Below, in pieces: positions 46,315 through 56,767 of a stretch of 64,000 nt of DNA. How positions within the stretch are numbered: position 1 is the stretch's first letter; every line of letters begins with the position of its first letter. The stretch spans positions 372,001 to 436,000 of the forward strand of contig NZ_JAERSF010000002.1 of assembly GCF_016735615.1 (NCBI RefSeq). The letters are read 5' to 3'. The notes beneath the pieces are model-generated. The model ran no database searches, had not been told where the DNA came from, and saw only the letters and a list, made by a program, of their open reading frames with translations. Made by a program: the position numbers and the translations under genes. Source of the DNA: Flavobacterium tagetis. Lineage in GTDB: Bacteria > Bacteroidota > Bacteroidia > Flavobacteriales > Flavobacteriaceae.

Positions 46315-49300
46315 TTACTTAACAATCAATAACCATCCTTTTCCTTTAGGAACAGTTATTTCGTCTTTTGCTGTGAACGTTTTTGCTGGCTGGAAATTGG
46401 TAACTTCTGGAGCAGTAATCGTTGCTTTTGCAGGATTGATTCCTAGTTTTTTCCAATCAATATTTAGTTTCACATTTACATCAGCATCTGCCCAACTTGC
46501 GATTGAAATTAAAGCTGTTCCATTCTTTTTATAAACCGTTGCTAGAACTTTGTCGCTGTTTGTTTTTACAGGACAGTTTTCGCTCCAATATCCGATCATT
46601 TCAGAACCTTTAATTCCGAAAGAATCCCAAACTTTCCAGATGTTTCTTGGGTCTGCACCGTCGCTCCAAGGCAATCTGTTTGTCATTCCGTAAACCATTC
46701 CTCTCCATGGATTTCCACCATCTTGAAGCATTTCTCCCATTAATCCAAACGGAATTCCGCTTACCTCAGTCAAGAAAAAGTCAGGCTGATTTTTTTCGTA
46801 ATCGAAATATTCTCCAAACCATAATTTATTGATGTACGGAAAGTGCTCCATATATAAATTGGCACTGTTATTAAATCCGTCGCTTTTGTTGTATTGATTC
46901 GCGCTATGCAAATCGATAATTCCCGGATGTCCGTCTTTCGTCAAAACTCTTTTAATACGTTTCATTGTGATTCTGTCAAAAGCAACGTCGTCTAGATAAA
47001 TTCCGTCAATACCAACATTTTGAGTTAGCCAATTCATTCCTTCTACATAGTAATTATGCCAACGGTTCATACCGCTATTTACAATCGCAGCATCTTTAAT
47101 TTCAGGAACAAACCAAGCTGCGATATAATCGTCTCCAACATGTTCTTGCAACCAAGAGAATCCGCCACCTTTTCCTGGAGAATAGATTTCGTGACCTAAA
47201 CTTCTAAGAGCGAAAGTCTCATAAGCTTTATTAGAAACCTCTCTAACCGTGTTGTAGATTTTTACTTTTAATCCTTTTTCGTGTGCTTCATCGATATACG
47301 TTTTCATCTTTTTGAATTCGATAAAAGGATAATTGATATAAGGATTGATTGCATTTGCGTGGTGAATATTAATTACCGTTGCGCCAGTTTTAGCAATAGA
47401 ATCGATCGGGCTGTATTTGTGGTAAAACTTTGTATCCCATTGAAAATCTGTATTTATGGTATGGAAAGGTGTAATCAATAAGTTGAAGTTGTAATACAAA
47501 ACATCACCTTTTTTCATTGTTCTAGCACCGCTGTACGCATTTACTAGAACCGATTTTTGGTTTGGCGTAATGGTAATACCGCCCTTATTTTCGTTACCCC
47601 ATGAAGTAGGAAGCAATAAAGGTTTTTGTAAATAGAAATTAGTATTTAAAGGGCGGCTATATTTTTCGTCTCTCAAAGAAAACTGCAATCCAGAATTTAC
47701 AGCACCAATCCAAGCGCCGTCTTGATTTTTATGCGCAACATCCCATTTCCAGTCAAAAGTTGCAGGGCGATCTCCACCTTTTTGACCTAATCCCATCATG
47801 TATTTTGCAGATGTTGGCTGCATTGGCATTTGGAAATTAATGTCATTAAAAACAACATCTTCAAGAGCTGTAACTTTCACGATATAATGTACGAAACCGT
47901 CAAATTCAACAGAAGCGTTAACATCCATTTGAACCGATTTTGAAGTAGAAGTGCTTTGCCAAGAAACCGTTCCAGCTTCTTTTTTAGTGAATTTTACACC
48001 ATTGTTTTTCCATTGCACTTCTTTTCCTGATGCATCAACAAAATGAAAATCAATTGGTGAGCTTAAAACATCATTTGCTTTTGCTGTTACAGAAGTCATT
48101 TCTGGAGTAAAGAAAGTCTGAATTTGCGCAGGGAATCCGTTTGGCGCTACAATCAGTTTTCTTCCTAATAAAGCAATTTCAGAATTGTTTACAGTTAATG
48201 GAGTATAAGGAGCAATAACTGTATTTTCTTGAGCTAAAGTTGAGTTTAACCATTTTAGGCGAGTCATTTTTTCTGGACTATCGATGCCTCCGTTTTTCGT
48301 TACTTGGTTAGAAACCGTAATTTGAAGATTGATTTCTTTTGATTTTCCGTCAGCAGTTACAGTTGCTTTTCCGTTATAAGTTCCAGCAGCAGCTGTTTGC
48401 GGAACATCGATACCGCACCACATTGCCTGAATTTTTCCTTTTGAAACAGAAACAGTATTGGTGAAAGGATTACCGTCATATTTCGTTCCGTCAGTGTTGA
48501 TACAGCTGATATCTTTCGCTTCGATTGTTGCACCAGTTGTACTTACTAAATTGGTAAAAGTAACTTTTATGTTTTTTAAATCTTCAAGAGCATAAACTCC
48601 CAATTGAAAAGCTAAATATTCGCCTTTCATTGCCGTATCAGAAAAACTGTTTTGAACGCCTTTCTGAATCCATCTTTGTGGCAAATCTGATTTTAATTTG
48701 ATCGAATGTTCTCTGTCTTCCGGAAAAACTAAGAAAGAATTTCCGCTGTTTTTTGCCACAAGAGCCGAAGTTTCAGCAGCTGTTGCAATTACTTCCATTG
48801 GGTAAAAACTATTGAAAGCATTCACGCTCTGAATTTCTGTTACAGCAGCATTGTCTTTTAAGTTTGCTTTTACATTAGAAAGCCATTTTGCATCGGCCTT
48901 GTCTTCAGGTTTCTGATAAATTCCTTTTGGGTAATTTGCAGTTCCTTCGTCTACATAAGGCATATAATAAACGTAGTATGTTCCTTTTCCAGAAATAGGT
49001 TCAAAGAAAATAGTTCCGTTTTCTCTATTGATGTTTTCGGTTTTTATATTCTGAATATCTTTTCCAGACGCATCCTGAACAATAATTTTTTTAAGTTCTG
49101 GATTTGTGTCTCTTCTTCGCCATTGGATCGTTGTTTTAGCAACATTTCCCGAGCCAGAAAAAGCAACTACAGCACGGTGATTCCCAAGTTTGTTTGGATT
49201 CCAGCTGTCATTTCCGTCTGAATATTTGATTTGTGCACTTAGAGGAATACTGATCGTGATAAAACACATTATCAATATTCTGCTTAAAAGCGTTGTGTTG

Positions 49301-49317
49301 TTTAGGTTTAGTTTCAT
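46315..49317 (-). CDS. DUF6067-type glycoside hydrolase
   Basis: 1000 residues with signal peptide (ILIMCFITISIPLSAQ). N-terminal beta-sandwich regions (to about 550) precede a TIM-barrel-like domain (about 630-900). That domain contains IINIHHANAINPYINYPFI, HEKGLKVKIYNTVREVS, VGIDGIYLDDVAFDR and IIDLHSANQYN, where conserved Asp/Asp pairs suggest a retaining or substrate-assisted active site. A C-terminal beta domain completes it. The layout resembles GH123-like enzymes that act on N-acetylhexosamines. Sits 37 bases after the cytochrome gene in the operon. Confidence 0.8.
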   Translation of the reverse strand: MKLNLNNTTLLSRILIMCFITISIPLSAQIKYSDGNDSWNPNKLGNHRAVVAFSGSGNVAKTTIQWRRRDTNPELKKIIVQDASGKDIQNIKTENINRENGTIFFEPISGKGTYYVYYMPYVDEGTANYPKGIYQKPEDKADAKWLSNVKANLKDNAAVTEIQSVNAFNSFYPMEVIATAAETSALVAKNSGNSFLVFPEDREHSIKLKSDLPQRWIQKGVQNSFSDTAMKGEYLAFQLGVYALEDLKNIKVTFTNLVSTTGATIEAKDISCINTDGTKYDGNPFTNTVSVSKGKIQAMWCGIDVPQTAAAGTYNGKATVTADGKSKEINLQITVSNQVTKNGGIDSPEKMTRLKWLNSTLAQENTVIAPYTPLTVNNSEIALLGRKLIVAPNGFPAQIQTFFTPEMTSVTAKANDVLSSPIDFHFVDASGKEVQWKNNGVKFTKKEAGTVSWQSTSTSKSVQMDVNASVEFDGFVHYIVKVTALEDVVFNDINFQMPMQPTSAKYMMGLGQKGGDRPATFDWKWDVAHKNQDGAWIGAVNSGLQFSLRDEKYSRPLNTNFYLQKPLLLPTSWGNENKGGITITPNQKSVLVNAYSGARTMKKGDVLYYNFNLLITPFHTINTDFQWDTKFYHKYSPIDSIAKTGATVINIHHANAINPYINYPFIEFKKMKTYIDEAHEKGLKVKIYNTVREVSNKAYETFALRSLGHEIYSPGKGGGFSWLQEHVGDDYIAAWFVPEIKDAAIVNSGMNRWHNYYVEGMNWLTQNVGIDGIYLDDVAFDRITMKRIKRVLTKDGHPGIIDLHSANQYNKSDGFNNSANLYMEHFPYINKLWFGEYFDYEKNQPDFFLTEVSGIPFGLMGEMLQDGGNPWRGMVYGMTNRLPWSDGADPRNIWKVWDSFGIKGSEMIGYWSENCPVKTNSDKVLATVYKKNGTALISIASWADADVNVKLNIDWKKLGINPAKATITAPEVTNFQPAKTFTAKDEITVPKGKGWLLIVK

Positions 49318-49354
49318 TGTATTGTATAATCAGGTTAAATAGTATATTTTGAGT

Positions 49355-50356
49355 TTAGTAAACGGCTTTCCATCCTTGTTTTTTCCAGTAAGCAATAATA
49401 GGTTTATAAGGGCCATATTTATGCTGTTCTTCAGTAAAATTATCATTAAATGGACTGTGTGCATAATCAATCGGTTTGCCCATTTTGTCTGGATAATCCA
49501 ATGTTTTTGGGTTTGGTCTTGAATGTTGGGAATCGTCATTTACATAAGCTGCAATATCAAGTGCTTGTTTGTCTGTAAGATACGGTTTTCCAAGCAGTAC
49601 TTTATCATAAGGCATGTTGCTTTTTAACCATTGTGCCTGTTTGATTACGCGGTGCATGCTTGAGCCAGGCTGATAACCGTATTGTCCCCAAAGTGGAGGA
49701 TAAGTATAACCCGATTTGTCGGCATTGTAAACTCCCTCGCCATTGTTTCCGTGGCATCTTGCGCAGTTTTCAGCAAATAAAACTTTTCCTCTTTCTGGGC
49801 TTGCGGCAACATCTGGAAATTCGATTTCTAAATTTTTAGCTCCTTTAAAATTACCATCTTTTGGAACAAATTTGCTAATCCATTTAAAGTAAGATAAAAA
49901 TGCTACCATCTCTTTACTATCCAACGGAAGCGGTTTTCCAGAATGCGGACGCATAATGCAGTTATTAACTCTTTCTGCTAAAGTAAGCACTTTGTTTTCG
50001 CGTCCGCGATATTGTGGATAATTATCGTGTGAAGACATTAAATTGAATGCATGAGGTTTTGTACCAGCATCTTGATGACAGTTGGTGCAGTTCATTTTGT
50101 TGCCTAAATATTGCCCGTTTTTTCCGTTTGGACCAATATAATAAGCCGTTTTCATCATTAATTCTCTTCCATAACGAACCGATTTTCCAAATTGATCATC
50201 AGGAATCTGAGAAGTATCAATTGTGATGTAGCCTTCATCTTCTTCTCCTTGTTCGATTGTTTTTGAAGCCAAAGTTTGAGAATTTGATTTAGTGCAGGAA
50301 TTGAAAACAGCGATTGACAATGCTGAAAAAAGTCCGATAAGAATTGTTTTTTTCAT
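49355..50356 (-). CDS. Dihaem c-type cytochrome lipoprotein
   Basis: 333 residues with lipoprotein signal (IAVFNSCTKSN). Two CxxCH haem sites are CTNCHQDAG (about 90) and CARCHGNNG (about 203), with axial Met candidates further on. The folds resemble the two-domain cytochromes (thiosulfate-dehydrogenase-like, SoxA/TsdA family) in which each half binds one haem. It would carry electrons in the periplasm. Its place between an arylsulfotransferase-like and a glycosidase gene in a sugar-utilisation operon is unusual. Confidence 0.85.
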   Translation of the reverse strand: MKKTILIGLFSALSIAVFNSCTKSNSQTLASKTIEQGEEDEGYITIDTSQIPDDQFGKSVRYGRELMMKTAYYIGPNGKNGQYLGNKMNCTNCHQDAGTKPHAFNLMSSHDNYPQYRGRENKVLTLAERVNNCIMRPHSGKPLPLDSKEMVAFLSYFKWISKFVPKDGNFKGAKNLEIEFPDVAASPERGKVLFAENCARCHGNNGEGVYNADKSGYTYPPLWGQYGYQPGSSMHRVIKQAQWLKSNMPYDKVLLGKPYLTDKQALDIAAYVNDDSQHSRPNPKTLDYPDKMGKPIDYAHSPFNDNFTEEQHKYGPYKPIIAYWKKQGWKAVY

Positions 50357-50369
50357 GGGTACTATTTTT

Positions 50370-51776
50370 TTAATTTAGAAGAAAAGGTTTTAGTTTTTCT
50401 TCAGGAATAAAGATGGTTCTGTATGGCGGAATTTCAGATTCTAAAGCCCATAACAAAACACCTTTTTTATTGGTTAAAACGGTAATATGTCTTTTTGAAC
50501 AACAAACTAAAAAGAGGTCTTTATTAATCATGTAAGCGCTTCCCATTCTGTCGTTGTATATATCTTTCGGTAATTTTATATGGAAATCCAGTCTTACTGA
50601 ATTGCTTTTTTCATCTACTTTTAAGGCAAAAACAGAAGATTGTTTGATGTCGACTCCATTATCAAAAAACAATAAACTGCCTTCTTGATCGATATGTGCG
50701 GCATGCGCTTGAGAGAAATTTGCATCTGGAGCCATTTTCATTGTTCCGTTTTTTCCTAATTTCCAGATTACTTTTCCTGTTTTAGAATTGATTTTCCAAA
50801 TTTGGCCGTTATTATAGAAAGAAATTAAAAAATTTCCATCTGTATCATAACTCAAACTGTTGGCATGTGTCCAGTCTTTTTTGTTTTTTAGTAAATCCTT
50901 ATCTTTAAACGGATCTAAATCATCAAAAACGCTCCATTTCCAGAGTTGTTTTCCTTTTTTATTTAAGATTATAATTCCGTCACCGTTGATTGTATCTTGT
51001 TTTTTTCCTCCAATAGAAGTTAAATCGATTATTTTTTGTTCAACCGTTAAAGCGATAATTTCGTTAGCTGATTTTTTTATGATTTCGTGGTGAAGAACCT
51101 GTTTCAAATTGCCTTGTCCTTTTTTGATGTGCGTTAAAGTATCGCCTTGAAGGTTAATTTCTAAAATCTCACTTCCATAACTTGTTGGCTCATCATTTGT
51201 TCCTAAAATTGAAAGAATCGTTTGATCTTTTGTAAAATGAGTAACTTTAAATCCAGTTCCTTCAAGCGTATGATACCATCTTAGATTTCCTTTGTAATCT
51301 ACAATGTAAGCAGTTCCTGGAGTTTCTCTTTTCGCTAAAAGCATAAAGCCTTTTTTGAAATTCTCTGGCAATAATTCTGGTTTAGGGCAATTGGCTTTGA
51401 ATTGCTTTTGGAGCCATTCTGGAAGCTTTCTAGATTTGAAAGTATAAATTTTACTGGTCTGCTTATTGCCGTTTTGAACCGTAATTAATTGAAAGCTATA
51501 ATTGGTTTCTGGAATTATGTTACAAAGTACTAATGAATGTTTTAGACCAGAATTTGAAATAGGAGAGGTTATTTTACTTTGATTTCCTTTTTTGTCTGAC
51601 CAATATTCTGCATATACCTGAGCTTGATCATTCGTAGTAACATCGATCTGAATTTTCAATTCGTTGTTGCCATGAGTGCCAATATTGATATTGGAGATAA
51701 TTTGGTTTTTAGAACAACTTGCTAAAGTAAGCAGTGCTAAAATAAAACTTCCTTTTAGTATTAATTTTTTGATCAT
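50370..51776 (-). CDS. Arylsulfotransferase-like propeller lipoprotein
   Basis: 468 residues with lipoprotein signal (LALLTLASCSKN). An immunoglobulin-like domain (about 25-120) is followed by a six-bladed propeller typical of ASST proteins: AYIVDYKGNLRWYHTLEG, VLHHEIIKKSANEIIAL, WTHANSLSYDTDGNFLISF, SKTGKVIWKLGKNG and SQAHAAHIDQEGSLLFFDNG. The family transfers sulfate between phenols, but many Bacteroidetes members probably have other roles. It comes first after the susD terminator, 13 bases before the cytochrome gene. Confidence 0.82.
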   Translation of the reverse strand: MIKKLILKGSFILALLTLASCSKNQIISNINIGTHGNNELKIQIDVTTNDQAQVYAEYWSDKKGNQSKITSPISNSGLKHSLVLCNIIPETNYSFQLITVQNGNKQTSKIYTFKSRKLPEWLQKQFKANCPKPELLPENFKKGFMLLAKRETPGTAYIVDYKGNLRWYHTLEGTGFKVTHFTKDQTILSILGTNDEPTSYGSEILEINLQGDTLTHIKKGQGNLKQVLHHEIIKKSANEIIALTVEQKIIDLTSIGGKKQDTINGDGIIILNKKGKQLWKWSVFDDLDPFKDKDLLKNKKDWTHANSLSYDTDGNFLISFYNNGQIWKINSKTGKVIWKLGKNGTMKMAPDANFSQAHAAHIDQEGSLLFFDNGVDIKQSSVFALKVDEKSNSVRLDFHIKLPKDIYNDRMGSAYMINKDLFLVCCSKRHITVLTNKKGVLLWALESEIPPYRTIFIPEEKLKPFLLN

Positions 51777-51821
51777 CTGAAAAGCTTCTTTTGTGAAACA
51801 GAAAAGTACTTTTATTGCTAT

Positions 51822-51864
51822 AAAAAATCAAGAATAGACAGACATTTAACTGTCTATTCTTGAT
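51822..51864 (-). terminator. Terminator between susD and the downstream operon genes
   Basis: A perfect 15-bp stem (51827-51841 with 51850-51864, ATCAAGAATAGACAG and complement) with an 8-base loop and a T tract on the minus strand. It lies just after susD, so distal genes would be expressed at a lower level or from another promoter. Confidence 0.88.
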
Positions 51865-51873
51865 TGGGTATTC

Positions 51874-53385
51874 TTATTGTCTATCGGCGTTGCTTAGTTT
51901 TGGATTAAGGTCAACCTGACTTTGTGGGTATGTATAATATTTGTTTTGTGGCATTTTGATTAAAGCTGCCTCGCCAACTCTAAGGTGGTATGCATTTACT
52001 AAAACATCATATTTATTCATTCTGATTAAATCTGCACGACGTTTTCCTTCATAGAAAAGTTCCCAACCTCTTTCTTGTAAAATAGCATCTCTTAAACTTG
52101 TTTGTGTATGATCTGATAAAACTAGAAGTTTTGCATGTGATCTTCCTTTTACTTGGTTGATAAGATCGATAGCTTCTTGAGTTGGTCCACTAATTTCGTT
52201 TAAGGCTTCAGCTCTACTTAACAAAACATCAGCATAGCGAAGGATATTCACACTATGTCCGTCATAATAAGTGGTCGTTTCATCATCAGCATATTTTTTT
52301 GTAGAAACGTCTTGCATATAAAGCTCTCCTTCTGGTGGTTCAGCACCTAAATATGGAGCTTGTTTGTGCAATAATCCATCTGTTCCCATAAATTCTGGGA
52401 AAAAGCATTGTTTTCTCTCATCTTCATCACCAAAAGTGTTGTAGAAATCCCAGTTTACAGTATAATACTGCCATCTGTTTTGAACAACAGGGTGATCAAC
52501 AGGTCCGAAGTGGTTTAATAATTCGGTTCCGTTTGTGTTGGCGTCACTCAAAGAAGAGAAGATGTTTTCACTGCACCATTTGTTACTTTCTTTAAACAAA
52601 CCTAAGTAAGAAGGATAAAGATGATATTCGTTTAAATCCATTACTTTTTGTGTATAGGTAACTACTTTTTGCCAATCATGGCTTCTCAAATATAGTTTTG
52701 CCAATAGTGTAAGCGCAGCTCCTTTTGTAGCGCGTCCTACATCATTTGTGCCATAAATTTCATTGTTTTGATAATTTACAGGAAGAACATCAGCAGCTTC
52801 AGTTAATTCTTTAATCATGAAAGCATCGATTTCTTCAACAGATGAAGGGGGAGTCTGATCTAAATACCCAGGGTTTCCTAGGTTTGCTTCTGTAATTAGA
52901 ATTACTGGTCCCCAAGAATCTGTCAAATCCATGTAAGCAGAACATCTTAAGAATTTAGCTTCTGCAATAAATTGTGCTTTTTCAGCAGCTGTAATGCCGC
53001 TCATTGGCGTAATGTTGAAAATCGCATTATTAGCATTAGCAATCAATTTATACATCGCGTTCCAATCTTCTCTTAGAAGACCGTTTGCTGAGTTCCAAGT
53101 TCCTAATGATAATTGCCCTGGATCTCCTCCAAATTGGCAGTGTCCTAAATCTGTAGCAATATCAGTGAGAGCAAAGTGTCTTGTAGCCCAGTATGAGAAG
53201 TTATCGCCTACAGAAGGCCCTTTTAGTCTTCCGTAAATGGAATTGATAGCAGCAATCGCATCCGATTTTGTCTGATACCCATTGGTATTAGTCAAACTGC
53301 TATATACCGTAGGATCCAAGTCTTGGTTACACGAAAATTGTGTCCCTGCGGCAAGTAAAAGTAATAAGATTGTATATTTTTTCAT
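51874..53385 (-). CDS. susD: SusD/RagB family nutrient-binding lipoprotein
   Basis: 503 residues from ATG 53385 (MKKYTILLLLLAAGTQFSC, lipobox Cys). TPR-like helices frame the SusD fold: IAAINSIYGRLKG, FLRCSAYMDLTDSWGPVILI, DVGRATKGAALTLLAKLYLRS and the C-terminal ILQERGWELFYEGKRRADLIR. It caps the SusC transporter on the cell surface and binds the glycan. It is 36 bases after susC, the usual pairing. The ligand specificity cannot be read. Confidence 0.93.
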   Translation of the reverse strand: MKKYTILLLLLAAGTQFSCNQDLDPTVYSSLTNTNGYQTKSDAIAAINSIYGRLKGPSVGDNFSYWATRHFALTDIATDLGHCQFGGDPGQLSLGTWNSANGLLREDWNAMYKLIANANNAIFNITPMSGITAAEKAQFIAEAKFLRCSAYMDLTDSWGPVILITEANLGNPGYLDQTPPSSVEEIDAFMIKELTEAADVLPVNYQNNEIYGTNDVGRATKGAALTLLAKLYLRSHDWQKVVTYTQKVMDLNEYHLYPSYLGLFKESNKWCSENIFSSLSDANTNGTELLNHFGPVDHPVVQNRWQYYTVNWDFYNTFGDEDERKQCFFPEFMGTDGLLHKQAPYLGAEPPEGELYMQDVSTKKYADDETTTYYDGHSVNILRYADVLLSRAEALNEISGPTQEAIDLINQVKGRSHAKLLVLSDHTQTSLRDAILQERGWELFYEGKRRADLIRMNKYDVLVNAYHLRVGEAALIKMPQNKYYTYPQSQVDLNPKLSNADRQ

Positions 53386-53421
53386 TTTAATCAATTTAAT
53401 GTTACTATAAAGCATTTTAGA

Positions 53422-56400
53422 CTAGTGAATTGCTACTTTAATTCCAAGTATAAAAGTTCTAGAAGCTGGGAAAGAGTTGAAGTCGATTCCGCCACCAATA
53501 TTTTGTGCAGTAGCACTAGTTGTATGGCCATTTACCTCTGGGTCATTTCCAGAATAGTTTGTAATTGTCAATAAATTTTGCCCGATAGCATATAATCTGA
53601 TGCTGTCAATAAATTTTACTGTTTTTAATGCACTTTCAGGAATAGTATATCCAATCGAAACATTTTTTAAACGTAAATAAGAAGCTTCTTCAACGAATTT
53701 AGAGTTCACATAACTTCCGTAAGTGCTTTTGTAATAACCATCTCTAGGAATATCTGTGTTTTCGTTTTTTCCAGCAACCCAACGGTTTAGTGCATCTGTA
53801 CTTGTAGAAGATTCACCAACCATTTTAGTCATATTGTAAACTGAATAATCAAAAGCTCCTTGGAAAAAGATATTCATGTCAAAGTTTCTATATCTAAAAT
53901 CATTATTAAAACCTGCAACATAATGTGGAATAGAATTTCCTAAGTACGTTCTATCTTTTGCTGTAATTTTACCATCACCATCAACGTCTACATATTTTGG
54001 ATCTCCGGCAACAGATAATGGCTGAGGAGCATAAGTTTCTCCCGTTTTGATAACTCCTGCATATTTATAACCGTACAAAACTCCCATTTCTTTACCTGGC
54101 TCCAATCTTGTAAATTCTTGGCCAGAAACTGTTCCGCTTGGATTGGAAGTGTTTGCACTGATGATTTTTACATTATCTGCTAGAGCCACTACTTCTTGTT
54201 TGTTATAAGCCAAATTTAATGAAGTGGTCCAAGTAAATTTATCACTTCTAAAGTTTGTAGTGCTTATTCCAAGTTCAACACCTTGGTTATCAATAACTCC
54301 TGCATTAACTCTTTGAGTACCAAATCCCCACCACCCTCCAACAGGGACATTTAAAAGAGCATCTGTAGTTCTTTTTTTGTAATAGTCGAATGTAATTGAA
54401 AGTTTATCATTAAATAATCCTAAATCTAAACCAATATCAGTTTGAGCAGTTTGTTCCCATTTTAGATTTGGGTTAGCTAAGTTGGCTGGTTCCGTTCCTG
54501 CAACAAATTCATCTGGAGCAATAGTAACCCCCCAAGAAGATAAACGGCTCATGTAAGAATAGTCTCCAATACCGTCACTACCTGTAATACCATAACTCGC
54601 TCTCAATTTAAGTTCCGAAATTGCTTTTGCGTTTTGCATAAAAGATTCGTTAGATATTTTCCAAGCTACTGCTCCGGAAGGGAAAATACCAAATCTGTTA
54701 TTTGGCCCAAAACGAGAAGAACCGTCTTTTCTAATCGTAAAAGTTGCTAAGTATTTATCGTTGAATGCATAGTTTAACCTTCCAAAATAAGAAGTTAATT
54801 TTGTTTCTGTTTTTTCTGTTTCAGGTTTTAAATAAACTGAAGCTCCTTGCAGATTGTAATAAGTCAATAAGTCGCTAGAAAACCCTGTACCAGCTGCTTT
54901 TACTCTTTCAAATGTGTCTTTCTGATTAGAAGTACCAATCATTGCTGTTATGGCATGTACTTCTTTGATGTCAAATTTATAAGTCAAATATTGCTCTGTA
55001 CTCCATCTAAAGTAAGTTATGTTTTCCTCAGAACCAGAACCTTTTAACGCTGCTCCAGCAACTAAAGTACTTGGAGTATATTTTCCTTGAATGTTTTCCT
55101 GCCATTCTGCACCAGCACCAAAATGATACGTTAAGCCTTTAATGATCTGATAATCCAAAAACATGTTTCCGTTTACCAATCTATTGATCGTGTGATCGGT
55201 AGGCTCAAGTAAAAGTGCTAAGGCATTATCTTTTCCTTGAAATTTATAATAAGAGCCGTCAGCATTGTAAATAGGAATAGTCGGAGGAGCAGTCTGAATA
55301 GAGAACATTGGAGATAAAATATTATCGCCAAAATCACTATTATTTCCTTCAGCAACAGCACCATAAGCATTCATCCCCATGTTTAACTTATCGTTGAATT
55401 TCTTTTCTGCACCCATTCTCACAGTATATCTTTCAAAATCAGTATTTACGATAGCTCCAGTTTGTTTTAAATAGTTTCCAGAAAGAAAGAATTTTGAAGT
55501 TTGGTCGCTTCCGCTAAAAGTAAGCGTTCTGTTAAGTACTTCACCAGGGCGAGTTGCAGCATCAAACCAGTTAGTATTAGCAACAGGAAAGCTTGAAGGG
55601 AAAAGTGGAGGTCGTCCGTTTTCAGCATTAAGAGCATTTTGATAATCTGCATATTGCTGTCCAGTCATTAAAGAAGGCTCTTTTATGATATTTTGAAAAC
55701 CATCAGAAATCTCAGCTTCCACATTCATTTTTCCAGCCTTTCCTTTTTTAGTAGTAATCAAAATTACCCCATTTCCTCCACGAGCACCATAAATTGCTGT
55801 AGAAGCAGCATCTTTAAGAATTTGAATGTTTTCAATGTCGTTTGGACTAATAGAAGCTCCAGTACTAGTAATGAATCCGTCAACAACATATAACGGAGCA
55901 TTAGAAGTATTGATTGAGTTTCCTCCTCTAATTACAACCTGAGGATTTGTTCCTGGCGCGTAACTGTTTTGTTGCACTTGTACTCCAGAAGCACGTCCTT
56001 GAAGTGCCTGTCCTACATTTGTTACGGTTCCGCCTAAGTTTAAATTGTCTTTGCTAAGAGAACTCACAGAACCTGTAAGGTCTTTTTTCTTAGATTTTCC
56101 GTATCCAATAACAACCTCTTCTAGTTTTTGTCCTGCTTCTTTCATGACAATTTTTAGAGGAGCACTTCCAATACTTACTTCTTGATCTTCCATACCAATG
56201 TAAGTGATCACAAGTTTTGTAGCGTTATCCGGAACAGTAATAACAAAAGTTCCGTCAACATCAGTCTGCACACCTTTGGTAGAGCCTTTTAACACAACAT
56301 TCGCTCCTGGAAGAGGCAAACCGTTTTGATCTGTTACTTTACCTTTTACTGTTTTTTCAAAATACAACGCTGTTTTGTTTTTGTCTGAAGTATTTATAGA

Positions 56401-56520
56401 AGAAGCTGCAGAAGCTTGAAATGTAAAAACTAATAACGAGAGAACCGTTATTCCGATTTCTTTGCGGGATAAATTGTTAATCCGAAAATCTCTTGGCTTT
56501 TTTTGGGTTAATAATTTCAT
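53422..56520 (-). CDS. susC: SusC/RagA family TonB-dependent outer-membrane transporter
   Basis: 1032 residues. After a signal-like N-terminus it has a carboxypeptidase-regulatory-like domain (about 58-135, GKVTDQNGLPLPGANVVLKG), the TonB box region (LEEVVIGYGKSKKKDLTGSVS), a plug (about 145-260, PLYVVDGFI, NDIENIQILKDAASTAIYG) and a 22-strand barrel ending FILGIKVAIH. It imports oligosaccharides using TonB energy. It is the first gene of the minus-strand arm, transcribed from the promoter at 56768-56798 after a leader of about 240 bases. Confidence 0.94.
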   Translation of the reverse strand: MKLLTQKKPRDFRINNLSRKEIGITVLSLLVFTFQASAASSINTSDKNKTALYFEKTVKGKVTDQNGLPLPGANVVLKGSTKGVQTDVDGTFVITVPDNATKLVITYIGMEDQEVSIGSAPLKIVMKEAGQKLEEVVIGYGKSKKKDLTGSVSSLSKDNLNLGGTVTNVGQALQGRASGVQVQQNSYAPGTNPQVVIRGGNSINTSNAPLYVVDGFITSTGASISPNDIENIQILKDAASTAIYGARGGNGVILITTKKGKAGKMNVEAEISDGFQNIIKEPSLMTGQQYADYQNALNAENGRPPLFPSSFPVANTNWFDAATRPGEVLNRTLTFSGSDQTSKFFLSGNYLKQTGAIVNTDFERYTVRMGAEKKFNDKLNMGMNAYGAVAEGNNSDFGDNILSPMFSIQTAPPTIPIYNADGSYYKFQGKDNALALLLEPTDHTINRLVNGNMFLDYQIIKGLTYHFGAGAEWQENIQGKYTPSTLVAGAALKGSGSEENITYFRWSTEQYLTYKFDIKEVHAITAMIGTSNQKDTFERVKAAGTGFSSDLLTYYNLQGASVYLKPETEKTETKLTSYFGRLNYAFNDKYLATFTIRKDGSSRFGPNNRFGIFPSGAVAWKISNESFMQNAKAISELKLRASYGITGSDGIGDYSYMSRLSSWGVTIAPDEFVAGTEPANLANPNLKWEQTAQTDIGLDLGLFNDKLSITFDYYKKRTTDALLNVPVGGWWGFGTQRVNAGVIDNQGVELGISTTNFRSDKFTWTTSLNLAYNKQEVVALADNVKIISANTSNPSGTVSGQEFTRLEPGKEMGVLYGYKYAGVIKTGETYAPQPLSVAGDPKYVDVDGDGKITAKDRTYLGNSIPHYVAGFNNDFRYRNFDMNIFFQGAFDYSVYNMTKMVGESSTSTDALNRWVAGKNENTDIPRDGYYKSTYGSYVNSKFVEEASYLRLKNVSIGYTIPESALKTVKFIDSIRLYAIGQNLLTITNYSGNDPEVNGHTTSATAQNIGGGIDFNSFPASRTFILGIKVAIH

Positions 56521-56767
56521 ACTGTTAAATTGGTTTTGGTTAATGTTTAATTGTTTTTTTTCTTGTTTGTAGGTTTTAGACTTCTTTTTAGATCGTGGAA
56601 TTCATTTTGATTTTTAATTGTGTGTTGGTCAAGTTATTTTCTATACAATTTAGAAGCTTCTTTTTTGTCCTTAACACTGCTTGTTTAGCTCAGTTTTCTG
56701 CTTTTTTTAAGCTTAAAAAGCGCCTTATATTTTGCATAATTAACTTAGTTTTAAGATTAATCTCTGA

